From Spodoptera frugiperda (Eukaryota > Arthropoda > Insecta > Lepidoptera > Noctuidae): DNA of 64,000 nucleotides. Of this stretch, positions 32,517-44,155 are shown piece after piece. Under the pieces are notes generated by a model. It did no database searches. It was not told the origin of the DNA and saw nothing but the letters and a program-made list of their open reading frames with translations. Within the stretch, counting starts at the first letter, position 1; each line of letters begins with the position of its first letter. The position numbers were made by a program, and so were the translations under genes. Location: contig NC_064240.1 of NCBI RefSeq assembly GCF_023101765.2, positions 2,666,001 through 2,730,000 of the forward strand, in the 5' to 3' direction.

Positions 32517-32900
32517 TAAGGTGTTCTAAAATTATCCACCACTACTTTAATGGCAAGTAGTGTTGTGTTTGAAGATTACAATAGGGAAGAAATAATAAAA
32601 AAATTCGCACCCCGAACCAGTTAATTCAATTTGAGAACATAAAGAGATGACTCTACTTTGCATTAAGTGGTTCCCAAATACGCACGATGCGTCGCTTCGT
32701 CAGCAATTCCTATTCATGGTTTTCATTGACAGAGACAGTGAAAGAGATAGCTCTTTCATAACAAACACATACGTAGATATTTTTGTATGAAAAAAATAAA
32801 CATATAATCAATAATTTATATTTACTATTGTAATCTTTAAACACAACACTACCTCCCATTAAAGCCGTGGCAGATTTATGTGGCATTTTAGAACACCTTA
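32517..32900. mobile_element. 384-bp MITE-like element with ~70-bp terminal inverted repeats
   Basis: Left end TAAGGTGTTCTAAAAT (32517) and right end ATTTTAGAACACCTTA (to 32900) are exact reverse complements. The similarity continues inward for about 70 bp (CTTTAATGG, GTAGTGTTGTGTTTGAAGAT against ATCTTTAAACACAACACTAC and CCATTAAAG) with small indels. Ends reading TA-AGGTGTTC ... GAACACCT-TA fit a Tc1/mariner-type TA target duplication. The centre (32584-32824) has no frame of note; non-autonomous. Confidence 0.85.
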
Positions 32901-33590
32901 TACAGGTATTATGAAAAGAAAATTAGCTTCAAGTGATCCTGACACTTGACATAAAATCCATACAAGAATCTTTCACTCGAAGTGTGCTACTGACATATTG
33001 GTTCCTGAATCCTGATACATATTAATAATATCAAAACATTTACCTTTACATAAAATATTTACCTTAAATACACAGTACGGTTCAACAGTAAATACGATAT
33101 ACATCGCTCCTGCTATTTATATAGGCTATTTACACAACACATAAGGTGCCTTCAGATCGATGCCACATATATACATTGGCTTATTTATTTATACAAATAC
33201 GTGAATAATTGTATGTAAAAAACGAATGTTTTTGCGATGAAAAATGCAAGACAAATAATTCATGATTTAAGTCTTTCGTAAAACATAGATATTTATCGAT
33301 TGTTAGAAATATATATCAAAATGGATGGATTTATAGAATTTTGTGGTTTGATTTAATAATGCAAACTACTTACTTGTATTTGAATTATTTTATCATGCAG
33401 ACTTATTTATGTGTTTAGTCGGTTTGTGTATCATGATCTCTGATGGAACGTAATGTCTGACTGACCGTGTGCAAATCATTTGAATTTATTCTTTGAAATA
33501 AGCTAACATTACCAACTAATGCACGTGTTTGGAGAAAAGACTAGAAAAATAACAAGACAAGCCCAATCTATGAACATTAACATGTTATCC
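32901..33590. other. Unassigned AT-rich stretch
   Basis: Nothing recognised. Confidence 0.4.
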
Positions 33591-33730
33591 GGAGCTGCGG
33601 ACAACGTAACAGGTTACCGGGGCTCCGGCTCCAAAAGCAAGAACGGGGTGGTTTTTAGTCAGTAAGATTCTGACACTCCCTCTCGCCTCACCCAAGGCGG
33701 GAAAAGCCATTGGATGATTTTCCTCTCTCA
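33591..33730 (-). mobile_element. A element, minus orientation, near full length
   Basis: GGAGCTGCGGACAACGTAAC, AGGTTACCGGGGCTCCGGC, GTGGTTTTTAGTCAGTAAG, TCTCGCCTCACCCAAGGCGG, AAAAGCCATTGGATGATTTT. Confidence 0.92.
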
Positions 33731-34512
33731 AAAAGAAAACATCTTGTATTCCTTCAAAAAATAAGCATGTATATAATTATATTCCCATTAAAGTATTGTA
33801 TGTAATTTAAGAGTTCCTTCGCATGAATTCTCATTTTCACTCATCATTTTGCAAATAAATTAACGTAAACCTAATTAAGATCGTTATAATATTAAGTTCT
33901 AGTGTAGGTATACTCCCAAAATACCCCTTTCTTTGTCTGCTCTAAGACAAAACCTTTCCTCAGAACTGTTAGCAACACAGAGGTGCTTTCAACCCTCTCA
34001 GTTCCTCGCATCCTCTTAACTAGTTTGTGTGCAAGACGTATGTTTAATTAAATTTTAAGAGACATTAAGAGGTATATATGTCTATACTATGGCGGATCCC
34101 AGCTCGTTACTCACATGAAGAGGTAATAGTGACATAATTGTTATAGTGTTATACATATTTCTTCCCACGAGCGTGTTTAGGTGGCTATTATATGTTCCAA
34201 ACTGTAATTATAGTAACTATAGCTATAATTATATTGTATTGTTTGGGCGTTGAATGTTTAAACCAAATCAAGTGTAAACGTACTTCGAAACTAGAGATGA
34301 TGACGGGGTATGAAAATTAATAATCAATTTATTCCGTCAGTTAGGTAATGAAAATATATTAGACACCTTTTTTATTTAGTCGTATAAGATAGCAATACTT
34401 AGTTAAAACGAATTCAAATTTAGGAGTGCCAGTAAAGACGTCATTTTTACATATGTAAACGTAGAAGTGACGGAATGCAATATTACAAATCGATATATCA
34501 TCGAAAGTATTT
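33731..34512. other. Unassigned stretch
   Basis: Nothing recognised. Confidence 0.4.
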
Positions 34513-34580
34513 GCTTCCGTGAGAAAATAAAAAATACGTGTCAAATATTTTAAACCAATCCACGAGACGAACTTTAAAAT
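34513..34580 (+). repeat. M repeat, copy 1
   Basis: GAGAAAATAAAAAATACGTG, TCAAATATTTTAAA, CCACGAGACGAACTTTAAA correspond in order to 62390-62460 with few changes. Function and full extent unknown. Confidence 0.65.
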
Positions 34581-35049
34581 AATGTAATGTTTCTTACGTT
34601 AAGATACTGAGTGATATGCTTTCTTCGCTGAAACTTCAAGCTCTATAGTCCTTATTGAAATCTTAAACAAGTTCAGCTTCAAAGGAAAGACTTGCACAAA
34701 CGCCATTTTAATACAGGCTAAAAATAAACAAGTTATAAGCAAACTTTGTCCGGCTTTCTTTATTAAAGTTCTTTGAGCAAATTACAATGTAAAAAAAAAT
34801 ACGGAACCGCTTAACAAATTAAGTTTTTCTCGCGTAAGTATATTGTAAAGATAAAAGTGTAACCCGCAACGATTTTTAATAAAAAAAACATGGTCTTAAT
34901 AAATTATAAACGGCGGAAAATCCGAGTAAAACCACACTAGTGTTGAATTAAATCTTCAAATGAGGATATCGATATTTTAGGGAAGCACAATTCTACGCTA
35001 TATAGATCACTTACACTTTACACTGTTTACGTTTAGTGAGAGGGTGTGT
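34581..35049. other. Unassigned stretch
   Basis: Nothing recognised. Confidence 0.4.
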
Positions 35050-35206
35050 TTTTTGTAAGGGGGCAAAATCAGCCAGTTACTTCTTCCGCCTTGGGCGAAG
35101 CGAGACTGAGTATCAGGCTGTCACTGACTAAAACCATCCCGTTGCTACTCCTGCTTTTCGAGTCGGAGCCCCGATAATCCGCTAGGTAGGCTGCAGCCCC
35201 GGCGTG
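35050..35206 (+). mobile_element. A element, diverged
   Basis: GGGGGCAAAATCAGCCAGTT, CTTCCGCCTTGGGCGAAGCG, GTTGCTACTCCTGCTTTTCG, AGTCGGAGCCCCGATAATCC, GGCTGCAGCCCCGG. Confidence 0.88.
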
Positions 35207-35802
35207 AGATTGTGCAGTCTCGGATTTTGTTTAGATATTCTCCATCTCGTCCAATCGTTTATAAACTTGTAGCTTATTAGAATGCAATTCATTAACAACT
35301 TTTTTCTGTCTTACAAAATTCCATATCACATCTCTCGATTATCACAATACATTTCGATGGAAAATATCGACATTTTTCAAATGCATCCCGCCCCTCACTA
35401 CGACAGACAACTTTATTAATGTGTCACTAGTCGGAGCAGTATTTTTATCGCAGCTAGGATTAGATTCAATTCCCGTATTACTCTGTGTCGTACATGCAGT
35501 TGCAGAAGATAATTAATCTAATTAATCGCTGGGAATTTGTTTGGTTTACAATATTAGTTCTGTATTCAACCAGTATACTTGTTTAGAAGTGTATTTTATA
35601 AGTTTTTTATCTGACTTAGACGTAGGTTTCTATCTATGGTCGGTTTGTAAGTTCATGTTTGTAAATACCTATATATATTTAATTATCAGCTTAAAATAGG
35701 TAGTATTTCCAGTTATCTCTGTTAATTTTAAATTAACGTCGAAAAAAAGTATTTAAAAATATATCTGTCGTTTTAAAAACTTCAAGAAAAGAATGTATTC
35801 CT
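35207..35802. other. Unassigned stretch
   Basis: Nothing recognised. Confidence 0.4.
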
Positions 35803-35909
35803 TTTTAAAAGGCGGGCAACGAAACTGTGACCCAGGTGTTCATGGGCGGCGCTGATTGGTTACCATCAGGTGATCCGAGTGCTCCTTTGCCTTCTATTCT
35901 ATAATAAAA
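35803..35909 (+). mobile_element. C element 3' half
   Basis: AAAAGGCGGGCAACGAAACT, CAGGTGTTCATGGGCGGCGC, TTACCATCAGGTGATCCGAG, ending in CTATAATAAAAA. 5'-truncated. Confidence 0.8.
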
Positions 35910-36344
35910 ACACGCTGTATTCAGCTAGTACTGGTTTGTTACTAGTAATGTTTTGACAGCTGTACAGTACTATGAATAATACAACCTCTAAAACAAAAAT
36001 CAAATTGAAATAAACAGAAAAATAAAAGCGACCATAAGTAATAAAAGTTAGTTTGTAAAGGAGTAATAACTGTGCAATATAAATGCACTTGCTTTGGAAC
36101 AATATCGATGGAAGATCGTTCTATGCAGGAGCACTAAATTTGCAATATGGCGGAACATTCACATTTTATTGAATCGTCAGCTCGCCCCGCATGATGGTAC
36201 GGAGACGTAGAATCGAGAACATATCTAAGGTACTAGGTACAAATAATCTCTGTTTTATTAAATTGGTACTGATCTGGAAAGTAATTTTTGTGGTATTCGA
36301 AAAGAATAGGCACGTTTATCTAAGAGTTTTTTCGAGTTGTGTGT
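35910..36344. other. Unassigned stretch
   Basis: Nothing recognised. Confidence 0.4.
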
Positions 36345-36660
36345 GTGTGGGAGAGCCATGCTTCGGCACGAATGGGCCGGCTCGACCGGAGTAATACCAC
36401 GGCCTCACAGAAAACCGACGTGAAACAACGCTTGCGTTGTGTTTCGTTGTGTGAGTGAGGTTACCGGAGGCCCAATTACCCCCTTCCCAATCTTCCCCAT
36501 CCCCATTCCCGAACAACAAGCCTTAAATTCCTGACTCCCAAAAAGCCGGTAACGCACTTGTAAAGCCTCTGGTGTTTCAAGTGTCCATGGGCGGCGGCGA
36601 TTGCTTACCATCAGGTAATACGTCTGCTCGATTACCGGCATGTCTCATAAAAAAAAAAAA
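36345..36660 (+). mobile_element. C element, full length (reference copy)
   Basis: The complete order is visible: GTGTGGGAGAGCCATGCTTC, GGCACGAATGGGCCGGCTCG, ACCGGAGTAATACCACGGCC, AACAACGCTTGCGTTGTGTT, GTGAGTGAGGTTACCGGAGG, CAATTACCCCCTTCCCAATC, AAAAAGCCGGTAACGCACTT, GTCCATGGGCGGCGGCGATT, GCTTACCATCAGGTAATACG, then GGCATGTCTCATAAAAAAAA. The A run at the end and frequent 5' loss in other copies suggest retroposition, but there is no clear internal promoter. Overlapping frames here are by-products. Confidence 0.92.
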
Positions 36661-36912
36661 GTTGTACCATTTTTGCGATTGAAGCAATGGGTACTCACTC
36701 AAATATTTAGTATTTCTGCTTGAAATTTTCTTCTTAATTTAGATTAATTTACTACTTATAGGACTACAAAATTTTATCGTACAAAATTAAATCATTTTAA
36801 TCTGTTTTTTTTCTTAAGTGAGTAACTATAACTCCACAGCAGTAGATTACTTTTGTACTCTTAGCTTTACTAAAACCTATAATACACCTGTATTAGGTAT
36901 AAGTAGTGAAAC
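36661..36912. other. Unassigned stretch
   Basis: Nothing recognised. Confidence 0.4.
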
Positions 36913-37060
36913 CTCGGTTTGGTAACCAAAAATGTTCTAACCAATTTTGATTTGCGTAACTTGGCGCTGAAATCGGAACCTGGTCATAACAGCTGGAATA
37001 AGCTGGGTTCGATTTCAATGATATAAATTGGCTAACATTATTTGGACCAATGACAAACGG
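36913..37060. repeat. Diverged inverted-repeat element
   Basis: Left GGTAACCAAAAATGTT, CTAACCAATTTT, GAAATCGGAACCTGG; right AAGCTGGGTTCGATTTC, AAATTGGCTAAC, ATTATTTGGACC. The right side, reversed, follows the left in order with mismatches. An old foldback relic. Confidence 0.5.
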
Positions 37061-37902
37061 CGTAGATAAAGATGACATGGGCCGGGTGGCTCCTGTAGCC
37101 TACATTTGTAAACTGTCAGATATCGAATGTACATTTTGAGGATATTTTTTGAACGGCCATATTTTATTTTGATGGGGTGTCCACTGTCCAGATGTTTTTG
37201 AGATCACCCCTTTATTTAAATGGGAGGCTGTTGTTTACCTCCTTATACAGTATGGAAATCACTCATATGACTTAAATGAAACCACAAGTATTACTAGTTC
37301 ACAGAAACATAATAGAACTAAATATTTTAACAAAAACCGAAAAAGAAAATCAATCAAAATAATTAATCAAGTTGTGTATCCATTTTCCTTGATCACAGAA
37401 GAGCTGTAATGTTGTGAGTTGTGCTAGGAATGTTACGGACATATGGCGCGGCTGTTGCAATACCGTATTTGTAAAGAGTGTTCAAATTAGCTCAAAGAGA
37501 AAAATGCACTTTTTGGTTTACCTAGTACGCCTATTTCGCTCATTTTTCGTATATTGTCAGCCAAGATGATATCAAATATGTATGTGGTTTAAATAAAGTC
37601 ATAAGACGTCTCCCCATTCGGTATAGCGCATTAAATTAAAATTGAATATTGAAGAACATGTTGAACTTGATTGTGTACCAGTTCAAATTCTGTGTATGCT
37701 TTTGACAATGGTATATTTGAAACAAAATTGGCCCCAAAGTTACTCGGGGAAAACGAAACATTAATAGGAGTCAGCAACGCTATCCCAGTTGACAGTTTTT
37801 GTTCGATCAGAAACAGTACCAGGGTAGAGCTCTCAGGCAACTTGTTAGGTCGATAGTACTTCAGTAAACTAGATGTAGACTACCTCGTTAAAATTGTGTG
37901 TG
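37061..37902. other. Unassigned stretch with overlapping open frames at 37631-37856
   Basis: A 69-codon minus frame and a 61-codon plus frame overlap. Both have fairly even residue composition but no motif, no splice context and no family that I recognise. Left as non-coding. Confidence 0.35.
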
Positions 37903-38028
37903 ACTAGGTAACGATTACGAGTCTTCAGATTCGATTCTGGTGTCGGGCTAAGTGTTTAGTCTTATAATTCTTGTGTTTTTTTTTTTTTGGAGTGCTCAGT
38001 AGTTATAATGCGGAGCCTGCAGGATGCC
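37903..38028 (+). mobile_element. B-related SINE, diverged
   Basis: AGGTAACGATTACGAGTCTT, a box-like GATTCGATTCT (37928-37938), GGTGTCGGGCTAAGTG, a T run, then GCTCAGTAGTTATAATGCGG and AGCCTGCAGGATGCC. The order parallels family B (TTCGATTCCCGGGTCGGGCA, CTCAGTAGTAGCACGGAGTC) but divergence is high; probably a sister family. Confidence 0.55.
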
Positions 38029-38579
38029 ATGTTCAGATCTTACAAATTTCATTTTACAAAAAATTCTCAATAATCTTATTTTTTTATTTGACTATGGGCC
38101 TTTTCTGCAGTAGAATACTTACAAAAATACAAGTAGATTCATAATAAATGCTAGCTAAATCAATTAAAACACCGGTCTACTCACGTGAACCGTCTATAGC
38201 AGACTGCGCGCACGTTGCTCATAAAGTAGAGTCCCTCTGTGATTCGAAACTAGTTGAACTTTTCTCATTAGTTCATGTCAGTATAACAGTGGTTTTAATT
38301 CATTTAGTATGTCTCATTATAGTAAAATACAACTACTACCTACCGACATCTCTACTTACCTCTTCGAGGATTAACAGGGTGTGTGATTATGTAAACTAGA
38401 CTGTATACTGTACAAGCATTACACTATTTGTTTACATTAGTTTAACCACAATTTTGGGTAGTTTAAGTATCTAAACGAGATTTTCACGACAGGTTTATGT
38501 AAATTATTTGCTTACCTAACACCTAATGGGTTTTTGTTTTACTTTACATGAATACGAAATAGTATAAAATGTTTTTTTT
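38029..38579. other. Unassigned stretch
   Basis: Nothing recognised. Confidence 0.4.
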
Positions 38580-38835
38580 TTTTTGAGGAAAAAGTCATCG
38601 ATTTACGCCTTGGGCGAGGCCAAAGGAAGTGTCAGACTCTTTTTTAAGGAGGTACATCATCCTATGACTTCTCCCGCCAGGGTGAGGCCAGAGGGAGTGT
38701 CAGACTCTTACTTGACTAAACCCCTCCCCGTTCCTACTCCTGCTTTAAGTCGGAGCCCCGGTAACCCATTACGTTGTCTGCAGCTCCGGATCAGGCATCA
38801 GCCTTACTGGGCCCCATCTGATCATTGGTGGTCTG
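38580..38835 (+). mobile_element. Two A elements head to tail (first one truncated)
   Basis: A first A start (GAGGAAAAAGTCATCGATTT, GCCTTGGGCGAGGCCAAAGG, AGTGTCAGACTCTT) breaks off at about 38641. A second begins again (AAGGAGGTACATCATCCTAT, GACTTCTCCCGCCAGGGTGA). It runs to the end and beyond it into GATCAGGCATCAGCCTTACT and GGGCCCCATC, a 3' extension shared with 43022-43191. Confidence 0.88.
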
Positions 38836-39047
38836 ATGGCTCTTTGAGTATGAAGTACTCGTTGTGCACTTTTAAGCTTTGAATTTGTTTGTAGAATACC
38901 TAGGTCGGTACACCGGAAGACGAACAACCTAATGGGAAGCAATAAGCATTACCTGATGAACACCACACAAGTGTGTTGTCGTAATTTTAGGGATTTGGGG
39001 ATGTGATTATTTCCGATAGAAAGCAATCACATAAAAAATCACTACTC
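38836..39047. other. Unassigned spacer
   Basis: Nothing recognised. Confidence 0.35.
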
Positions 39048-39080
39048 CGGTCGAGCTAGCCTATTTGTGCCGAAGCATGC
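39048..39080 (-). repeat. C head fragment, minus orientation
   Basis: CTCCGGTCGAGCTAGCCTAT and TTGTGCCGAAGCATGC are the reverse of the C head. Confidence 0.7.
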
Positions 39081-40189
39081 AAAGCAAAACAACAACAATT
39101 ATGAGATATTTTATTTCAATCATTAAAATTTTCAATACTCTTCACGTCATACTTTAATCATCATATTGCTCTGCCCCTGTCTACCTTCGTACAGTGTTTA
39201 CTATGATTCGGTTTACTACACCACGTCCCTGAGCGCGTTGCCCGCAATCCCATTTCCTACATTTTATAGTTTTCGCACACAACCACGATTTACTTTGCGA
39301 CACGACTTTTTGCTTCTGATAAATAAAATTTAGAGCTCAATCGGTTTACACCCTGTTTCTTTCTAGAATAAATATATAGCGACATCGTCAAATTTGCGAG
39401 AAGCAGATAAGGAATAGATATAACCAAGAAATATGGCCGAAAAACGGCGTGGCCTAGGCCCAGGATGGATAAATCTGTGGTGAAAGTTGGTGATAGTGGA
39501 TATTGTAATAAAACAACGGTTGACGAAACGAACTGAACCATAGATAATTTTTCATACTATTAATAACGACAAACATCTTTACCACCAGGTTGCGCTACTG
39601 AATTATAGATTTTGTTACCATTACAAAATAATTACAGATATAAAATGTTTTTTTTTTCTATTTTCTTGATGAAGCATGAGCCGTTAAGCTACTGCTTATT
39701 ATCCACACTTTTGAAATTCCTTGAAAACTTTTTTAGTTTATTTGTTCTTTATTATATCTTGGACATTTCTCTTAGCAGTACATTAAAATCGTGATACTAA
39801 CAAACAAACCATTTTAGTGCGTTTAGTCGCAACTATATGTGAAACCTTTTCGTTTTAAGAGAAGTATAAAACTTGCGTTCCAACTCAACTCATTGCTTTA
39901 AAACGTTAGATCGTGGCATGGTGACTCTTGTATATGTAGGCACGTCTTTTACTTCGATTTTAAAGTGTTAGTATTTCATTTATATATTTTTGAATTTTAC
40001 TTAGAAAGAAAGTATTTGGAATATATAAGAAAAAATATTCTTTCTTTGTATTATTCAAGGTTTTGTAGCAAATTAAACTATTATCAGGGTGTACACAGGT
40101 CGGTAGCTAACAATTTTTGAGGAGCTATTTGAAACTCTTGGCACTAAAGTTCTTTTAGCACTTTTTCCTAAATAAAAAGAGAAAACCGC
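39081..40189. other. Unassigned stretch of about 1.1 kb
   Basis: Nothing recognised. Confidence 0.4.
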
Positions 40190-40256
40190 AAATTCTACAG
40201 ACTGGTGTAGGTACGTATGTTACTTACATACGTACCTATACTCAGTCTGTAGGTTT
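40190..40256. repeat. 67-bp hairpin
   Basis: Left AAATTCTACAGACTGGTGTA, GGTACGTATGT; right ACATACGTACC, TATACTCAGTCTGTAGGTTT; loop TACTT. The inner 11 bp pair exactly and the rest pairs with few mismatches. The size and mismatch pattern would fit a miRNA precursor or a minimal MITE. Confidence 0.75.
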
Positions 40257-40760
40257 TATATGTCTAAGTCCCCAAATGTAAAAACTACAAGTCTCCTTTG
40301 GAAACAAATTGATGTTGCTTATATTTTTCATGAAGTACGAACCCAAAAAGTTTATTATACTGATTTACATATTTATTACTCCTTTGCCTTTTTACCCTTA
40401 CTAAAAAAATATGAAAGTGTCGATAAAAAAATCTTTGCATTAAATAAATAACTACGGTCATCCACACTTGTGGACCCAAATAGCATATGAGGGGTGAAAG
40501 GTTTAAAGTGACCTTCTGGCATAAATCTTGAGGAACAAGGAGGGGTTCTCATGCAGTGATTGACTGCAGTGTTATTTAAAATATTCACGATATTAATTAA
40601 AGTTATTGTTTCTTGAACCACTTCATTAAAAAAGGCAATTCTGAAATTAATTCTAAATTTGGTGCCATTCGATATGAGGTAGTTTTAAAAAAATCTAGAG
40701 GCGTGAGCTGTTTTAGTAACTATTATAATTCTTAAAAATGTTTGTGACTTCTCATAAAGT
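40257..40760. other. Unassigned stretch
   Basis: Holds 60-80-codon frames on both strands without motifs. Confidence 0.4.
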
Positions 40761-40930
40761 TAGATAGATAGATAGGTAAGATTAATCTTTATTGTACACC
40801 ATTAATAAATAAGAATACAAAAAAATACAATAGGTAATTAAAATAATGGGCACGAAGGCGGTCTTATAACAGACAACGGTTTCTACCAGACAACCTTTGG
40901 GTGGACATATTGCAAGATAAATATTTAGAC
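40761..40930 (-). mobile_element. L element (LINE-tail-like), minus orientation
   Basis: TAGATAGATAGATAGG then TTAATCTTTATTGTACACC, AAGGCGGTCTTATAACAGAC, TCTACCAGACAACCTTTGGG. Reverse of 60640-60768. The short tetranucleotide repeat at the end of the A-rich side is typical of non-LTR retrotransposon 3' ends. Confidence 0.7.
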
Positions 40931-42214
40931 GGGATGTGTACTCGAAATAAATATATACAAACTCAACAATATACATATATTTAATTTACATACATGTACC
41001 TATACACATACACACATAAAGCTTTTTATTTTTACTCAAAGATAGTCGTACTTGTGATTACGCAGTCAGAAATTTGTGTAGGTAAGCTTACTATAAATAT
41101 ATTACAAAGTTAGTCAACGTATAGTGAGGAAAGTACGCACATTTAATAAGGAAAGTAAATATAATTGAAATAACGGCTTGACATGGGCAAACTATAAATT
41201 AATTCAGCACACAAAATCAGATATAGTGTAATAAACATATTGTTGTTTGTTTACCGGCTCAAAATACCTAGATAAACGATACGTTTTTGCAAACAAACCG
41301 AGGAGGAAACATTATATTATTAACAATTGTATTTGTATGATAATGTGTACAAGGGACCCGTTTAATTGAATCGTCTGTGATGTATTTACTCATTATAATG
41401 AAGGTTCAATCTGATTCAGATGGTAGCTTTGACTTGAATTCGTCAGCTGGTCATTCATGTATATTCAATAGCAGATTTCTATCAAGTTAATACTTCAATT
41501 GAAAGTGGAATTTAAAACGTGGCATTATGATTGAATTTGCAATTCGATTGAAGTCATAATTTATTTAATTTGTTTCTATGAGTTCTGTTATTTAGTGAAT
41601 TTTCTTTTAGATTAATATAAACCGTCTTGTCTCAGTTTTCAGATTAGTGTGTCCAGTAACTACTCAACACTAAAAAATTCTTGGATCATACAAAGAACTA
41701 TAGGAGTTCTTTAGCCAACTTCAAAATAAGAGGAGGATTATCTATTCAATCATTTTTATTTGTCAAAACATTTGTATCCTTTTAAACTCTTGAATTCAGG
41801 TTTTGAAATGGCCAGAACTATTTTGACGGGATTTTTAATGACACGTAGCAGATGCACTAAGGAGTAACATAGGCTACTTTTATAAGACACAAAGTCCGCA
41901 ATCCACGCGAGCAACGCCACAGGCATCAGCTAGTACAAAATATAAATTCCTATCTCAAATCTAGGGCACTATTAGGTTAAGATCCTACAACTTCGTACCT
42001 TATTATCATAGTACCTGTTGCTCATATAAAAATAGAGACTTGTTGATTTCCCCACTGGTTTACAAATCTAATGAAAGAAGCTCAAGGAAAACGTGTAACA
42101 GTGTTCTGTTTATGTAATACATAGTCCTGGTGAAAAATACATTGCTTCGAATTCTGTTTCCGAGTTATGCAAAGCTTTATAGGGACCTTTTACGTTTTTT
42201 TTTTTAATTTTCAT
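40931..42214. other. Unassigned stretch of about 1.3 kb
   Basis: Nothing recognised. Confidence 0.4.
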
Positions 42215-42335
42215 TACCTAATAGTACGGAGTCTGGAGTTGTGTCCGGTGTATGACCAATTCGTTATATTCTAATTATATAGGATGAATAACATACTTGT
42301 TGTGCTTCTCCTCTTAGGGAATAAAAGGTAAAGTG
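42215..42335 (+). repeat. B SINE middle-to-tail, degenerate
   Basis: ATAGTACGGAGTCTGGAGTT, GTGTCCGGTGTATGACCAAT, then much later CTTCTCCTCTTAGGGAATAA and AAGGTAAAGTG, a decayed tail. Confidence 0.55.
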
Positions 42336-43021
42336 AACCTAAGTTTTTAATACAATTTTCAGAGCCAAAAATTTGAGGTAAGTTTATTCTTGCCCTTATT
42401 CACATCCAACCCACAAATCCTCTGCTACCACGACTAGCCAAAATAATCTTGCAGTATCTAACACTATGTTTTTATACCCTTTCGTGGGGCATACTAAATT
42501 AATTATTATTATGTTTTTCGGCTTACTCACTTGACTAGATTTGACAAGAACTCGAATCGACAAGCCATGCTAGGGGTTCATATTCTATTATCTATTTAGT
42601 TAAAATATACTTATTTGAACGTAAACAAACCCAGAAGTATATTTATTGAAAACGGAATGTGAAAGCTTTTCACGAAAACAACGGTACCGGTGTCAGTTTT
42701 CCTGCTGTATTCAAATTATGACATACGGGGTCGTATCAGCTGTATTTATGCAAAATGCAAAAGGTTTGACATTCTCATATTTTATATACGACTTCATTTA
42801 TTTTACGACATTACTCTCGCATGTGTAATATACGCCAGTTTTACTCTCGACTTGTTATAAAGATGTTTAAGATTTTTTATTTTTACGTCGATATGTATGT
42901 GGCTCTTTTTCTTTGACATGTATTTTTGCGTTTATCTAAGTCATTTTTTTGTTTAAATATTAAAATAAATTAATTTTATGTTCCTAATTTTAGAATAAAC
43001 CTTCTTATAAGTGTTTCTTAT
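42336..43021. other. Unassigned stretch
   Basis: Nothing recognised. Confidence 0.4.
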
Positions 43022-43191
43022 GGGGTGAAAATCATCCAATGACTTCTCTCGCCTTGGGCGAGGTGAAAGGGAGTGTCAAACTCTTACTGACTAAAATCCA
43101 TCCCGTTCCTGCTCCTGCTTTTCGAGCCGGAGCCCCGGTAAACCCGCTAGGTAGTCTGCAGCTCCGGATCAGGCATCAGCCTTACTGGGCC
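43022..43191 (+). mobile_element. A element, full length with 3' extension
   Basis: The best-preserved forward copy: GGGGTGAAAATCATCCAATG, CTTCTCTCGCCTTGGGCGAG, AGTGTCAAACTCTTACTGAC, CGAGCCGGAGCCCCGGTAAA, CCCGCTAGGTAGTCTGCAGC, then TCCGGATCAGGCATCAGCCT and TACTGGGCCC. Confidence 0.93.
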
Positions 43192-43667
43192 CTTTTGGTC
43201 TTTTTTAAAATATTAGGATGAATTAATTTTTGTGTTCTTTATTTTGGGATAAAACTATTTATAAGTTTAGGATTACCTTAATCCCGTATAATAAAATTAT
43301 AGTTTAAATAGCAGACTCGATTTTTTGTGTCTGCATAAAATAGTACTTACATAAAAGTAGTGGGATTATTCCATTTTTACCTATTATATTCTTAACAAAG
43401 TTTTAAATTATTATTAGTTTAAAGTCTAATCTGTTTTAAATTTATTGAAATCTTCATAAAGTTTATATAAAGTCTGGTTTTCGTAGAAAGTTATTTTTAC
43501 ACATCAAAATGTAAAAAAGAAGAAAAGACCACATCAGATTTATATAAAAGTATCTTACTAAAGTATACATTTTGTAGTCATTCAATTACATCATCAAAGT
43601 TATATCTCAAAATAAATCTATACAGTAGATAGGTTTTATTGAGACTGGCTGTAAATTAAGCAAGCAT
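43192..43667. other. Unassigned stretch
   Basis: Nothing recognised. Confidence 0.4.
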
Positions 43668-43902
43668 CGTCACGCCTTTTATCCCTGAAGGGGTGGGCAG
43701 AGGTGCACATTACGACGCGTAATGCCGCTATACAATGTTTTAACTTTTCACCATTTCTATTTATAAGTCCTGTATGTAATAGGGGGTGAACCTGAGCACA
43801 ATTCCAGACTCCGTGCTATCGCTGAGAATTATAGAAAAACCGAAAAAAAAACCAGTAATACTTTGCCCGACCCGGGAATCGAACCCGAGACCCCGCAGTC
43901 AC
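43668..43902 (-). mobile_element. B SINE with perfect pol III B box, minus orientation
   Basis: Minus strand: GTGACTGCGGGGTCTCGGGT, with B box GGTTCGATTCC (43875-43885), CGGGTCGGGCAAAGTATTAC, AGCACGGAGTCTGGAATTGT, GTGCACCTCTGCCCACCCCT, GGGATAAAAGGCGTGACG. The upstream A-box half is missing, so the promoter is split. Confidence 0.9.
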
Positions 43903-44023
43903 TGTAAATTAACGAAAAAAAAATTCAAAGTCTCTCATTACCGTAGCGTAGGCTACAAAGCTCATTCGTTTGTCTCGCTTACAAACAAAGGCGGAGCGAG
44001 GTTGTGAACTTGTGAATTAGTGA

Positions 44024-44031
44024 TGACGTCA
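44024..44031. promoter_or_regulatory. TGACGTCA (CRE/ATF-type) site
   Basis: A perfect 8-bp palindrome in a locally GC-richer, repeat-free segment (TGATGACGTCACCGACTGCA). Whether it is bound is unknown; listed because the 8-mer is over-represented in the window. Confidence 0.25.
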
Positions 44032-44155
44032 CCGACTGCAGTTATACAGCGCACGCCTCATTATCATCTACTGCTGTTCAACCATCGCGAATGCAAATAT
44101 CTGTCGAATTTGTTGGTGAAAGAATTTTTATTTTGATGTTTTTATTTAGACCGTA

